From contig JAWXUC010000001.1 in NCBI GenBank assembly GCA_044432975.1, forward strand, positions 124,001 to 188,000: DNA of 64,000 nucleotides. Direction: 5' to 3'. This DNA is from JAWXUC01 sp044432975. GTDB taxonomy: Bacteria > Pseudomonadota > Alphaproteobacteria > RF32 > CAG-239. A program made the translations under genes and the position numbers. The first letter of the stretch is position 1. The number at the start of each line of letters is the position of its first letter. Positions 50,146 through 58,911 of this stretch are shown one piece after another. The notes below the pieces were generated by a model. It was not told where the DNA came from. It worked only from the letters and a program-made list of their open reading frames with translations, and did not search any database.

Positions 50146-50594
50146 GATGCCCATTTTGCGGAAATATAGAAACCCAAGTAAAAGATTCAAGACTTACAGA
50201 AGACAGCTCTGCCATCAGACGTAGAAGAGAATGCCCTGAATGCGCATCAAGATTCACAACTTTTGAAAGAGTTTTTTTAAGAGAGCTAACAATCGTTAAA
50301 AAAAATGGCGATAAAATGCCTTTTAACAGAGAAAAGCTAAGCAAATCAATTCGCCTAGCTTTAAGAAAACGCCCCGTTACAGAAGAACGCATTGAAAAAG
50401 TAATCACCTCAATCCAACGCAAACTAGAAAGCAGCGGCGAAGCAGAAATCCAATCTCAAAAAGTCGGAGAATACGTAATGGACGCCCTAGCCCGCCTAGA
50501 TCATGTCGCATACATCCGCTTCGCCTCAGTCTACAAAGACTTCACCGAAGTAAAAGACTTCGTAGAATCAATAGAAAACCTACCTAAAAAATAA
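50142..50594 (+). CDS. nrdR: NrdR, ribonucleotide reductase repressor
   Basis: Zn-finger/ATP-cone repressor of nrd operons. 150 residues from the ATG that overlaps the mutL stop (ATGA). The zinc ribbon is intact: MRCPFCGNIETQVKDSR and RRRECPECASRFTTFERV. The ATP-cone runs from about residue 48 to 138 (VKKNGDKMPFNREKLSKSIR, ALARLDHVAYIRFASVYKDF). No nrd gene is in the window. Confidence 0.97.
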   Translation: MRCPFCGNIETQVKDSRLTEDSSAIRRRRECPECASRFTTFERVFLRELTIVKKNGDKMPFNREKLSKSIRLALRKRPVTEERIEKVITSIQRKLESSGEAEIQSQKVGEYVMDALARLDHVAYIRFASVYKDFTEVKDFVESIENLPKK

Positions 50595-50600
50595 AAAAAA

Positions 50601-50622
50601 AGCTTGCTAAAAATAGCAAGCT
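50601..50622 (-). terminator. Terminator between nrdR and the Gfo/Idh gene
   Basis: AGCTTGCTA / TAGCAAGCT (9-bp stem, AAAA loop). The long T-run is on the minus-strand side, so it chiefly ends the oxidoreductase transcript; it may also serve nrdR. Confidence 0.8.
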
Positions 50623-50651
50623 CTTCAATTAAATCAGAAAAATATTCCCTA

Positions 50652-51596
50652 TTAAAACTTAAGTGTATCAGTCAACTTCATCAAAATAACAGAAGCACTA
50701 ACACTCAACTCTTTTCTTGAAACATAAGTAGGAAACTTTCCTAAAACAGAATAAACAAAGCTTTTGTTTACATCCAAATACGCTCGATTCATATCACGAG
50801 ACCAAGTCATCAGAAACTTATCTCCCAAATAAACCTTGAACTCATTACTTCCACCAACAGAGGTTAAAGTAATAACTTCTTTTTCTAAATAAATTTTTAT
50901 TTCTTCAAGATTATCTTTAGCATCATCTAAGAAATATTGATTTGCAAAAGAAAAAGAAATTCCGTCATCACGCACACCTGCAACCTCATAACGATAAGGC
51001 CCATCCACAAGCTTATGCATAACAAAAGGACTATAGCCACCACAAATGTAACTCATAATATCAATCTCATGACAAAGATGATCCTGCAAAGCAGAGTTAT
51101 CATAAGTTTCTGGATTAACATTTTGTTTTTTTCTAAGCGTCAACTCTACTTTAAGAATTTTGCCATAATCTTGAGTATCTAAGTACTTTTCAGCCATTAT
51201 ATATGGCAAGTCAAAGCGTCTCGGATAACAAGTTGTGATAACAACATCGGGATTTTCAGACATCAACACCTCAAGAGCTGTTAATTCTTCTGCTTTAGTA
51301 CAAACAGGCTTTTCAACCAATGTATGCACTCCCATTTCAACGGCTGTTTTCAATTGTTGAAAATGAAATTCATCAGGAGAAGAAATTATGACCGCATCGC
51401 AGTTTTTTAATAATTCTTTCTCATTTGCAAATGACTTCATTTTAAAACCATAGTTTTTTTCAACTCTTTCAAAAACTTTAACATCAGGATCAAAACATCC
51501 AACAATTTCAACTTCTTCAATTGATAACATTTTTTGAATGTGAGCTGGTTCTGCATGTCTACCGCCGCCAATAAAACCTAATTTAATTTTTTTCAT
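50652..51596 (-). CDS. Gfo/Idh/MocA-family NAD(P)-dependent oxidoreductase
   Basis: 314 residues. N-terminal Rossmann fold (KLGFIGGGRHAEPAHIQKML), the diagnostic HTLVEKPVCTKAEELTAL segment, and a C-terminal alpha/beta domain with the HEIDIMSYICGGYSP catalytic-His region. The family oxidises or reduces sugar-like substrates; specificity cannot be read from the sequence. It stands alone with a consensus-like promoter and a strong terminator, and appears slightly richer in G+C than the flanking genes. Confidence 0.88.
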   Translation of the reverse strand: MKKIKLGFIGGGRHAEPAHIQKMLSIEEVEIVGCFDPDVKVFERVEKNYGFKMKSFANEKELLKNCDAVIISSPDEFHFQQLKTAVEMGVHTLVEKPVCTKAEELTALEVLMSENPDVVITTCYPRRFDLPYIMAEKYLDTQDYGKILKVELTLRKKQNVNPETYDNSALQDHLCHEIDIMSYICGGYSPFVMHKLVDGPYRYEVAGVRDDGISFSFANQYFLDDAKDNLEEIKIYLEKEVITLTSVGGSNEFKVYLGDKFLMTWSRDMNRAYLDVNKSFVYSVLGKFPTYVSRKELSVSASVILMKLTDTLKF

Positions 51597-51635
51597 GTTT
51601 ATAATAGTTTAGTGATTAATTTTATATTGAGCACC

Positions 51636-51664
51636 ACATTACAACAAAAAAAATATTTTGTCAA
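51636..51664 (-). promoter_or_regulatory. Promoter of the Gfo/Idh gene
   Basis: On the minus strand TTGACA (51664-51659), 17-bp spacer, TAATGT (51641-51636), 40 bp before the ATG. Confidence 0.55.
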
Positions 51665-51747
51665 GTTTTTGCAAAAAAGAAGAATAAATTTCACTTGACT
51701 TTTAGTGTAATTTGATGCATTTTCAACCACAAATAAAGGAATTTAAA

Positions 51748-52218
51748 ATGCAAAAATTTATATCAAAAAAAATTAAAGAAAAATCAGCTTCAAGATTAGC
51801 ATTTGTGCAAGCAACATACATGATAGACTTTGGCGAAATTAATGTTGACGAAGTTGTTAAAAGTTTTGTTGATGGCAAAGTAGGACACTTCACATTATCA
51901 GAATCAGAAGAAGTAATTGAACTATCTGACTTTGACAAAGAATATTTTGCAAACATAACTCGTGATATGCACTTAAAAAAACAAGATGTTGAAAATTCTC
52001 TCAAAGGCTTCTTAAAAGAAAACGTTGAGTTAGATAAATTAGACGGCATTATGCGTTCTATTTTACTTTGTGCTTGTTATGAGCTTGCGTTTTCATCAGA
52101 TATAGATTCAAAAATATTAATCCAAGAATATATGGACGTAGCTTATGGTTTTTATCTCAAAAATGAACCAAAAGTTATCAACGCAATTTTAGATCAAGTT
52201 GCAAAGGCTGTTCGTTAA
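51748..52218 (+). CDS. nusB: NusB, transcription antitermination factor
   Basis: All-helical protein that with NusE binds boxA and promotes rRNA antitermination. 156 residues from the ATG at 51748, with AAAGGAATT upstream; an earlier in-frame ATG lacks a ribosome site. NusB segments: SASRLAFVQATYMIDFGEIN, ELDKLDGIMRSILLCACYEL, ILIQEYMDVAYGFYLKNEPK followed by VINAILDQVAK. First gene of a nusB-def-fmt operon (def starts directly after the stop). Confidence 0.93.
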   Translation: MQKFISKKIKEKSASRLAFVQATYMIDFGEINVDEVVKSFVDGKVGHFTLSESEEVIELSDFDKEYFANITRDMHLKKQDVENSLKGFLKENVELDKLDGIMRSILLCACYELAFSSDIDSKILIQEYMDVAYGFYLKNEPKVINAILDQVAKAVR

Positions 52219-52752
52219 ATGATACTAAAAATATTAGAGCATCCCAATCCAATATTAAAACAAATTTCTCAAAAAGTAGAAATAGTTGATTCTGAAATTA
52301 AAAAATTTTTAGATGATATGTTAGAAACCATGTACGCAAAAAAAGGCATTGGCTTAGCAGCTCCACAAGTTGGAGTGTTAAAAAAAATTGTTGTTGTAGA
52401 TTTATCTTTGCGCAAAGAAGATGAAGAAGGCAAAAAATATCCTAGAGATCCAATGTTTTTAATAAATCCAGAAATTATAGAAAAATCAGCCGACAAACAA
52501 ATTGCTGAAGAAGGCTGCTTATCTGTACCAAACCAATGTGCAGAAGTTGAACGTTTTTATAAAATTAAAGTAAAATTTTTAGACAAAGACGGAACAGAAC
52601 AAATCAAAGAATTTGAAGAGTTTGACGCTGTGGTTATCCAACACGAAATGGATCACTTAGACGGCAAACTTTATATCGATAGAATTTCACGCTTAAAAAG
52701 ACAAATGGTCTTAAAAAAATTAGATAAATTCCGTCAAGGAGAAGAAGCTTGA
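52219..52752 (+). CDS. def: Peptide deformylase
   Basis: Fe/Zn enzyme that removes the formyl group from nascent proteins. 177 residues. All three motifs are present: GIGLAAPQVG, EEGCLSVP, and QHEMDHLDGKLYIDR. Directly after nusB (no gap) and overlapping fmt by 4 bp, giving the standard def-fmt pair. Confidence 0.98.
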   Translation: MILKILEHPNPILKQISQKVEIVDSEIKKFLDDMLETMYAKKGIGLAAPQVGVLKKIVVVDLSLRKEDEEGKKYPRDPMFLINPEIIEKSADKQIAEEGCLSVPNQCAEVERFYKIKVKFLDKDGTEQIKEFEEFDAVVIQHEMDHLDGKLYIDRISRLKRQMVLKKLDKFRQGEEA

Positions 52753-53585
52753 AAATAGTATTTTTTGGCACACCAGATTTTGCCTTGCCAGCATTAAAAG
52801 CATTAGTTGCAAAGCACGAAGTTGTTTGTGTATATACCAAAGAACCCAAAGAAGCCAACCGTGGCAAAAAAATTCAAAAATCACCTATTCATCTTTTTGC
52901 CGAACAACAAGGAATTGAAGTCAAACACCCAAAAAGCTTAAAAAATATTTTTGAATATCCCAAAGCAGATTTAGGTGTTGTTTGTGCTTATGGCTTAATC
53001 TTACCAAAACACGTTTTAGAAGCTTTTCCACTAGGTTGCATAAATATTCATGGCTCTGTTCTTCCTCGCTGGCGTGGCGCTGCCCCAATTACCAGAGCTA
53101 TTGAAGCAGGCGATAAAACCACAGGCATTACAATAATGCAAATGGATGAAGGCTTAGATACTGGCGATATGTTGTTAATTGAAGAAATTAATATTGAAAA
53201 CAAATATGTTCCACAAGTTCATGACGAGATGGCAGAGCTTGGCGGCAAATTAATTATTGAGGCACTAAATAATTTAGACAATATAACCCCAATAAAACAA
53301 GACGATTCTAAAGCAAATTATGCTCATAAAATTGACAAATCAGAAATGTTATTAAACTTTAATTTACCTGCTGAAGATGTTTTAAGAAAAATAAAAGCCT
53401 TTTACGGAATGTATTTTGAAGAAGACGGATTAAGATACAAAGTTTATGAAGCCTCAATAATTGATGACAATAAAGAACCTTTAACATTTATGTGTAGCGA
53501 TAATAAAGCCATTAAAATTGAAGTTATTCAAAAACAAGGCAAATCAAAAATGAACCGCCAAGACTATTTACGCGGCTTAAAATAA
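52749..53585 (+). CDS. fmt: Methionyl-tRNA formyltransferase
   Basis: Formylates initiator Met-tRNA. 278 residues, about 30 shorter than E. coli Fmt at the C-terminus, with the tRNA-binding C-terminal domain still recognisable (ADIRK-like AEDVLRKIKAFYGMYFEEDG). N-terminal domain: KIVFFGTPDFALPALKALV and the active-site stretch INIHGSVLPRWRGAAPITRA with GITIMQMDEGLDTGD. The start is TTG at 52749, overlapping the def stop (TTGA), with AAGGAG further upstream in def; no usable ATG exists nearby. Confidence 0.95.
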   Translation: MKIVFFGTPDFALPALKALVAKHEVVCVYTKEPKEANRGKKIQKSPIHLFAEQQGIEVKHPKSLKNIFEYPKADLGVVCAYGLILPKHVLEAFPLGCINIHGSVLPRWRGAAPITRAIEAGDKTTGITIMQMDEGLDTGDMLLIEEINIENKYVPQVHDEMAELGGKLIIEALNNLDNITPIKQDDSKANYAHKIDKSEMLLNFNLPAEDVLRKIKAFYGMYFEEDGLRYKVYEASIIDDNKEPLTFMCSDNKAIKIEVIQKQGKSKMNRQDYLRGLK

Positions 53586-53653
53586 ACATAAATTATTATT
53601 TACTTTAATAAGTTTAACTTATACAATTAACAAAAATTAAAGGAGCTAAAAAC

Positions 53654-54385
53654 ATGAAAAAAATTTTACTTATTACATTAGTTGTTATAATTGCAGTTAT
53701 TGGAATTGCTTTCTTAAACATTGGCAAAATTGTTACAACTGCTGTTAACACATATGGTTCAGAAATCACTGGCACACAAGTTTCTCTTAAAGGTTTCAAC
53801 CTTAGCTTAACTAAAGGAGAAGCTGAAATAAACAAACTTTTAGTTGCCAACCCTCAAGGTTATAATGCTCCATATATATTTGAACTTGACAACATCTCTG
53901 TTACTCTTGATATCAAATCATTAACAACAGATACTATTGTTATTAATGAAATTAATATCAAGCAACCAATCATTAGTTTTGAGGCTTTATCTTTACAACA
54001 AAACAATCTTAAAGCTTTAGAAGAAAACATTAACAAAAATCTTCCTCAAACTCAAAAAACAGAAAGCATTGCAACAGAAGAAACAAGTTCTACATCAAGC
54101 AAAACTGTTTTAATCAAAAAGTTTGTATTATCAAAAGCAACTGTTAAAGCATATATGCCAAATATGGACCCTATTAGTTTAGAATTGCCAGAAATCACAT
54201 TAACAGATATTGATAGTGGCAACCCACAAAAACAAATTGCTCAAATTTTTGAAAGTATTATTACAGCAACAACTCAAGCTGTTACCAACTTTACAAAAGA
54301 ACAATTAGAAAATTTAGCACAAAGTAGCTTAAACACAATTACAGATTCTATAAAAAATAAAATTAACGTAAAAGGATTATTTTAA
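53654..54385 (+). CDS. AsmA-like envelope protein
   Basis: 243 residues with one N-terminal membrane helix (about 4-22) followed by a beta-rich region of the AsmA/DUF748 type: VNTYGSEITGTQVSLKGFNL, GEAEINKLLVANPQGYNAPY, ELDNISVTLDIKSLTTDTIV. Relatives are bridge-like or anchored proteins linked to outer-membrane lipid homeostasis; this is a short member. The C-terminal third is helical and Q/N/T-rich. Its last base is shared with the start of the next gene, so the two are coupled. Confidence 0.78.
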   Translation: MKKILLITLVVIIAVIGIAFLNIGKIVTTAVNTYGSEITGTQVSLKGFNLSLTKGEAEINKLLVANPQGYNAPYIFELDNISVTLDIKSLTTDTIVINEINIKQPIISFEALSLQQNNLKALEENINKNLPQTQKTESIATEETSSTSSKTVLIKKFVLSKATVKAYMPNMDPISLELPEITLTDIDSGNPQKQIAQIFESIITATTQAVTNFTKEQLENLAQSSLNTITDSIKNKINVKGLF

Positions 54386-54879
54386 TGTTTTTTATATCAT
54401 CTGCTTATGCTAGCCCAGCTTGCCCTGTTTGCACAATTGCAATCGGTGCCTCATTAGAAATCGCCCGCCATTTGGGTGTTGATGATGGCGTTGTTGGAGT
54501 TTGGGCAGGAGCATTGCTAGCTTTAATCGGCTATTGGACAATTATCTGGTTTGATAAAAAAAACTGGAACTTCAAATTTAGAAACACAACATTAATAACA
54601 TTATCTGTTGCCATGATTGGATTTATGTATATTTCAGAAATGACTTACAATCCATCTATACTCGGTTTTATAGATCCATTTTTATTATCAAGTATTATGG
54701 GTGCAGTTGTTTTAATACTTTCAGGTAAATGGTATGAATATATGAAAGCAAAAAACAATGGACATGCTCACTTTCCATTTGAAAAAGTGGTTATTCCTGT
54801 TGTTACCGTATGGCTTGCAAGCATGTATTATCATTTTTACCCAATTGCTAATAATGCTGCAGACCTAATGAACTTTTAA
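54385..54879 (+). CDS. Conserved membrane protein with N-terminal CPVC motif
   Basis: 164 residues, about four membrane helices. After a short hydrophobic leader (MFFISSAYAS) it reads PACPVCTIAIGASLEIARHL and GVDDGVVGVWAGALLALIGY. I have seen this CPVCT-(A/I)-(V/I)-G-A...LGVDD...W layout in uncharacterised membrane proteins of several phyla. The CxxC could bind metal or act in thiol exchange on the outer face; that is inference. A His-rich loop (NNGHAHFPFEK) and MYYHFYP lie near the C-terminus. Starts on the last base of the AsmA-like gene. Confidence 0.7.
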   Translation: MFFISSAYASPACPVCTIAIGASLEIARHLGVDDGVVGVWAGALLALIGYWTIIWFDKKNWNFKFRNTTLITLSVAMIGFMYISEMTYNPSILGFIDPFLLSSIMGAVVLILSGKWYEYMKAKNNGHAHFPFEKVVIPVVTVWLASMYYHFYPIANNAADLMNF

Positions 54880-54881
54880 CA

Positions 54882-54910
54882 AAAAAGCGGAGAATCATCT
54901 CCGCTTTTTA
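54882..54910. terminator. Bidirectional terminator (membrane protein / sodB)
   Basis: AAAAAGCGGAGA / TCTCCGCTTTTT (12-bp perfect stem, ATCA loop) between two convergent genes. Confidence 0.9.
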
Positions 54911-54917
54911 TTATTCT

Positions 54918-55466
54918 TTAACCTAAAACAATTTTCAAAAATGCATCAACATAATTTGCTCTAGCATTTTTATAATCAATATAATAAGCGTGCTCCCAAA
55001 TATCAATACACAGCAAAGGAGCTTCTCCTCTTGCAATTGGACTGTCTGCATTAGATGTCTTTATGATATCTAACTCACCGTTTCTTTCAACAAGCCAAAC
55101 CCAACCACTGCCAAACTGAGACAAAGATGCTGCTGTCCATTCTTGCTTAAATTTATCTAAAGTTCCAAACTCTGAAATTATTTGCTCTTTCAGACTATTT
55201 GAAATTAGCTGTAAATTTCTAAAATAAAACTCATGATTATAAACTTGAGCCGCATTGTTAAAAACAGCAACCATATCTGCTTTATTAAAAGATTTTTTTA
55301 TAACTTCTTCTAATTCTAAATTATCTAGTTCAGTTCCTTCAATTAACTTATTTAAGTTATCTAAATAAGTTTTATAATGCTTACCATAATGAAACTCAAA
55401 AGTTTCTGCAGAAATTAATGATTCAAAATTATTTTTTTCATAAGGTAATTCTATCATATTAAACAT
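54918..55466 (-). CDS. sodB: Superoxide dismutase, Fe-type
   Basis: 182 residues. Metal ligands of the Fe/Mn family: FEFHYGKHYKTYLDNLNKLI (His), NNAAQVYNHEFYFRNL (His), CIDIWEHAYYIDYKNARANY (Asp, His). The Gln in FNNAAQ lies at the Fe-SOD position, favouring iron. FGSGWVWLV is the conserved hydrophobic-pocket strand. The ATG (55466) has AGGAGA upstream and overlaps the fliJ-like gene by 8 bp (ATGTTTAA), an unusual place for sodB, at the end of the flagellar fliI-fliJ operon. Confidence 0.95.
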   Translation of the reverse strand: MFNMIELPYEKNNFESLISAETFEFHYGKHYKTYLDNLNKLIEGTELDNLELEEVIKKSFNKADMVAVFNNAAQVYNHEFYFRNLQLISNSLKEQIISEFGTLDKFKQEWTAASLSQFGSGWVWLVERNGELDIIKTSNADSPIARGEAPLLCIDIWEHAYYIDYKNARANYVDAFLKIVLG

Positions 55467-55881
55467 TACTATTTCTCCTAATATATGAATTTGTTGCTAT
55501 TTCATCCAACATTTTTTGAGTTTTAAGTTCTTCTTCTTTTAAAGTTGCTTTCAATCTATTTTCATCAACAATTTCAAAAGTCTTTTGTTCTTTAAACTCT
55601 TCTGTGATTCTTTCTTGTAATATATCTATTTGCTTTTTAATTTCAAGCAAAGCATTATTTAATTCACTTCTTTTTTCAATATAAAATTTTGTATATAAGC
55701 CAAAATCATAACTAGGCCCTATATTTTTTGCAATTTCTTTTTCTTTTAAAAAAGTTTGTTCTAATATTTTTAACGCATCAACTAATTGAGCTTCAACATC
55801 AAAAAAATTTCCTAACGTTTTTCTCAATTCATCAATTGCATTTTTTTTAACTCTCACTAATGTTTTTAATGCTTTTGTCAT
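55459..55881 (-). CDS. fliJ: FliJ-like flagellar export coiled-coil protein
   Basis: 140 residues, almost entirely charged helix with heptad-like spacing (ALKTLVRVKKNAIDELRKTL, ELNNALLEIKKQIDILQERI), the size and composition of FliJ, the stalk protein of the flagellar type III ATPase. It overlaps the fliI stop by 4 bp (ATGA), the classical fliI-fliJ arrangement. Sequence identity across FliJ is low, so the call rests on position and coiled-coil architecture. Confidence 0.85.
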   Translation of the reverse strand: MTKALKTLVRVKKNAIDELRKTLGNFFDVEAQLVDALKILEQTFLKEKEIAKNIGPSYDFGLYTKFYIEKRSELNNALLEIKKQIDILQERITEEFKEQKTFEIVDENRLKATLKEEELKTQKMLDEIATNSYIRRNSNV

Positions 55882-57212
55882 ACTGCCTTACTATTTAAAA
55901 TATTTTCCAAAATATCATAACATTCATCAAACCTAAAACATTCATTTTTTTCTTGCGATAAAAAGACCTCAATCTGAGGATAATAAAAAATAGCTTGATC
56001 AACCTCTGGACTAGATCCTTTTTTATAAGCACCAAGACGAATAAGTTCTGCCATATCCTCATAAGTTGCAATATATTTTTTTGCCTGATTAACAATAGCA
56101 TTTTGCCTATCATCATTACAATCAGGCATTGTTCTTGAAATTGACTTTAATATATTAATTGCAGGATAACGGTTTCTTTCTGCAATTGCTCTATCCAAAA
56201 CAATATGCCCATCAATAATTGAACGAACCGCATCCGCAATTGGCTCATTATGATCATCCCCATCAACAAGAACCGTAAACAAACCTGTAATTGTACCATT
56301 GCCTTGTCCAGGCCCTGCTCTTTCTAACAGTTTTGGAAGCTCTGAAAACACAGATGGTGTATATCCTTTTGAGGCTGGAGGCTCGCCAACAGATAAAGCA
56401 ATCTCTCTTTGTGCCATAGCAAATCTAGTAATAGAGTCCATTAAACATAAAACATTTTTATTATCATCTCTAAAAAACTCAGAAACCGCTAAAGTTGTGT
56501 ATGCCGCTTGACGCCTCATCAAAGGACTTTCATCAGAAGTTGCCAAAACAAGCACAGATTTTTTCAAACCATCTTCACCCAAAACGTCTTCAATAAACTC
56601 TTTTGCTTCTCGCCCTCTTTCTCCAATCAGACCAATCACTGAAATATCACAGTCCGTATTACGAGCCATAGAAGACATCATTGTAGATTTTCCAACACCA
56701 GAACCTGCAAAAATCCCCATACGTTGACCTTTGCAAATTGTTGTAAAGGTATTAACCGCTTTTAGACCTAAGTCAACTTTACCAGCAACTCTATCTCTAA
56801 ACGCCGCTGCAGGAGGAGATGCTTTTATTAAATAAGGAATTTTACCTTTAATCAAAGGACCTTTACCATCAAGAGGCTCACCAAAAGCATTAATAATCCT
56901 ACCCAACCAAGAATGATGAGGATATATAATTGGCGCAGCATCAATAACCTCTACCTGACATCCCTTTCCTATTCCATCCATAGAAGCATAAGGCATAACC
57001 AAAATATTATCTTCTTTAAAAGCCACAACTTCACAAGGAACTTTTTTATTTTGATTATTTATAACCAAACACCTATCACCAATAGACAAATTAGCATTTA
57101 TTCCCTTAACTTCAATAAACAAACCTTGTACAGCACTAACAGAGCCAAAAAACTGCTCTGTTTTTATAACTTTTAATTCATCGACTATATTTTTTATAAA
57201 ATCATTTACCAT
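55878..57212 (-). CDS. fliI: FliI, flagellum-specific ATPase
   Basis: Hexameric ATPase of the flagellar type III exporter. 444 residues. Motifs: GRIINAFGEPLDGKGP, Walker A IFAGSGVGKSTMMSSMAR, GLIGERGREAKEFIEDVLGE, Walker B NVLCLMDSITRFAMAQREIA and the type III-specific SVGEPPASKGYTPSVFSELP. The N-terminal barrel starts at about residue 23. First gene of the fliI-fliJ-sodB unit, far from the fliK-flgD-flgE and fliF-fliG units. Confidence 0.97.
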   Translation of the reverse strand: MVNDFIKNIVDELKVIKTEQFFGSVSAVQGLFIEVKGINANLSIGDRCLVINNQNKKVPCEVVAFKEDNILVMPYASMDGIGKGCQVEVIDAAPIIYPHHSWLGRIINAFGEPLDGKGPLIKGKIPYLIKASPPAAAFRDRVAGKVDLGLKAVNTFTTICKGQRMGIFAGSGVGKSTMMSSMARNTDCDISVIGLIGERGREAKEFIEDVLGEDGLKKSVLVLATSDESPLMRRQAAYTTLAVSEFFRDDNKNVLCLMDSITRFAMAQREIALSVGEPPASKGYTPSVFSELPKLLERAGPGQGNGTITGLFTVLVDGDDHNEPIADAVRSIIDGHIVLDRAIAERNRYPAINILKSISRTMPDCNDDRQNAIVNQAKKYIATYEDMAELIRLGAYKKGSSPEVDQAIFYYPQIEVFLSQEKNECFRFDECYDILENILNSKAV

Positions 57213-57282
57213 TTTTTTATCATTCTTTGCTATATAGCTAATTAATTATATATTATAACATAATATTTTTAGAGGGCAAGAA

Positions 57283-57774
57283 ATGAAACAGTTATTTTTT
57301 TTATTGTTAGCAATTTTTTTCATAACAACAGAAGTTAAAGCACAAGAAGTTGAAGAGAGTTTAAGTCTTCCAAGAATGGTATCATTACGCTCTAGCTTAA
57401 TAAATGCAAGGTCTGGACCAGGAGCAAGATATCCCATTGATTGGGTATATATGCAAAAATCTGCCCCCGTAGAAATTGTTGCAGAATTTGAATTATGGAG
57501 AAAAGTTAAAGACTGGGATGGAGAAGAAAGCTGGGTTCATAAAGCAATGCTTTCATCACTTAGAACAGTCAAAATAATTAATTTAGGTGAAAATAAAATT
57601 TATAAAAGACCATCTTTAAAATCAGAGGTTTTAGCATTAGTAGAAGATGGAGTTGTTGGTGAAGTTAAAGAGTGTCCAAAATCAAAAGACTTTTGCTTAA
57701 TATCTTTTGGAGAAATAAAAGGATGGATAGAAAAAAGTAATCTTTTCGGCATTTATCCAAATGAAGAAATATAA
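57283..57774 (+). CDS. Secreted protein with two SH3-like domains
   Basis: 163 residues with a signal peptide (MKQLFFLLLAIFFITTEVKA). SH3 domain 1 (about 30-90) reads MVSLRSSLINARSGPGARYP, IDWVYMQKSAPVEIVAEFEL and WRKVKDWDGEESWVHKAMLS, a well-conserved alphaproteobacterial pattern. Domain 2 (about 95-155) is more divergent (IYKRPSLKSEVLALVEDGVV, GEIKGWIEKSNLFG). Such proteins are thought to bind cell-wall peptides in the periplasm. Single-gene unit divergent from fliI. Confidence 0.88.
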   Translation: MKQLFFLLLAIFFITTEVKAQEVEESLSLPRMVSLRSSLINARSGPGARYPIDWVYMQKSAPVEIVAEFELWRKVKDWDGEESWVHKAMLSSLRTVKIINLGENKIYKRPSLKSEVLALVEDGVVGEVKECPKSKDFCLISFGEIKGWIEKSNLFGIYPNEEI

Positions 57775-57776
57775 TA

Positions 57777-57812
57777 AAAAAAGCATTTCAAATAAAATGA
57801 AATGCTTTTTTA
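57777..57812. terminator. Terminator after the SH3 protein (bidirectional)
   Basis: AAAAAGCATTTCA / TGAAATGCTTTTT (13-bp stem, AATAAAA loop) between convergent genes. Confidence 0.9.
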
Positions 57813-57826
57813 TTAACTTTTAAAAA

Positions 57827-58438
57827 TTAAAATATACCAGAACCACCACTATTAGGACCAACATTTTGCGCTCCCTTAGCATCCATCATCTTCTTCATAT
57901 CAAAAAGCTGTTCTGAAGTATAAAGTGGACCTTTTTTATCACCTTCACCCAAAACATGATCCATTGCATCTTTCATAGGATTTGGCTCATTTTCTTTAGC
58001 TTTCTCATTATCTTGATGCTTCTCTTCTGCCTTTTGCGCTTCATCTCTAACTCTATTTATCTCATCTATTCTTTCTTTTACAACATCTGTTGTTTCAACC
58101 TTATTAATCATATTAGCTTTTAGACTACCAGGAAGATTAGTTGCATTAATTCTATCAATAACAGCTTGTTTTATGCTAGAAACAAATTCAGGATTATCAG
58201 GAAGTTTCTGCCCATGAGTCAAGGATGACTTCATTTCAATAGCTTCTTCACCATGAGCTTGAACATCACCTTTCTCACTAATATTAACTCCTGTTTTTGC
58301 ACCATTTTTATTAACAACATCATATTTGCCTGCAACAACATATTTTTCAACTTTAGCTTCACTGCCCATAAGATTAGCCTCTATAGCTTCTCTAGCATTT
58401 CTTTGCTCTTCTGTTTCTATTTGTTCTTCATCACTCAT
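57827..58438 (-). CDS. Hydrophilic protein of unknown function
   Basis: 203 residues, no signal peptide or membrane helix, strongly charged (E, K, D, N) with long helical stretches (VKERIDEINRVRDEAQKAEE). Short regions such as YVVAGKYDVVNKNGAKTGVN and the C-terminal LYTSEQLFDMKKMMDAKGAQ with a GPNSGGSG tail give no family I know. GGAGG precedes the ATG. Single-gene unit. It could be a secreted substrate or a cytoplasmic helical protein; there is no evidence either way. Confidence 0.75.
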   Translation of the reverse strand: MSDEEQIETEEQRNAREAIEANLMGSEAKVEKYVVAGKYDVVNKNGAKTGVNISEKGDVQAHGEEAIEMKSSLTHGQKLPDNPEFVSSIKQAVIDRINATNLPGSLKANMINKVETTDVVKERIDEINRVRDEAQKAEEKHQDNEKAKENEPNPMKDAMDHVLGEGDKKGPLYTSEQLFDMKKMMDAKGAQNVGPNSGGSGIF

Positions 58439-58568
58439 AAAAAGTCCTCCATAATTAATAACATATTATCATAAAATTAAAATAAAGTAAATAAATTAAA
58501 CTTGACAAAAGGACAAAAATAAAATATTTCTTCAGACAAACAAAATTACAAATTAAAATTAAAAGAAA

Positions 58569-58910
58569 ATGAAAAAAATTATTTTACTAGCACTAACAAT
58601 AAGTGCAACCCTAACCTCTTGTGGACAAACAACACCTACAAAAACAATGCCCAAAAGACTCTTTGAAAAAGAAAAAAAAGAAGTACCACCACCTCAAATA
58701 ATTGGGCGAAAAGTACTTAGAGAAAGAACTTCTGTCAGAGATAAACATCACGGAGGAATCCATTATCAAGCATTTCCGCAAAAATACGTCCTTTTTGATG
58801 ATGGAACAACTATGCAAATAGAAGACCCTTCCGCAGAAATAATGTTGATTGAAAAAGGCGATAGTATAGTTTTCTACAATGGTAAGATTAATGAAATAAT
58901 CTTCAAATAG
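58569..58910 (+). CDS. Small lipoprotein of unknown function
   Basis: 113 residues with a lipoprotein signal (MKKIILLALTISATLTSC, Cys at 18). After a basic, proline-rich linker (KTMPKRLFEKEKKEVPPPQI) comes a compact beta-rich part (RDKHHGGIHYQAFPQKYVLF, then DDGTTMQIEDPSAEIMLIEK). No family recognised. One base separates its stop from the next start, so the two small envelope proteins are coupled. Confidence 0.75.
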   Translation: MKKIILLALTISATLTSCGQTTPTKTMPKRLFEKEKKEVPPPQIIGRKVLRERTSVRDKHHGGIHYQAFPQKYVLFDDGTTMQIEDPSAEIMLIEKGDSIVFYNGKINEIIFK

Positions 58911-58911
58911 T

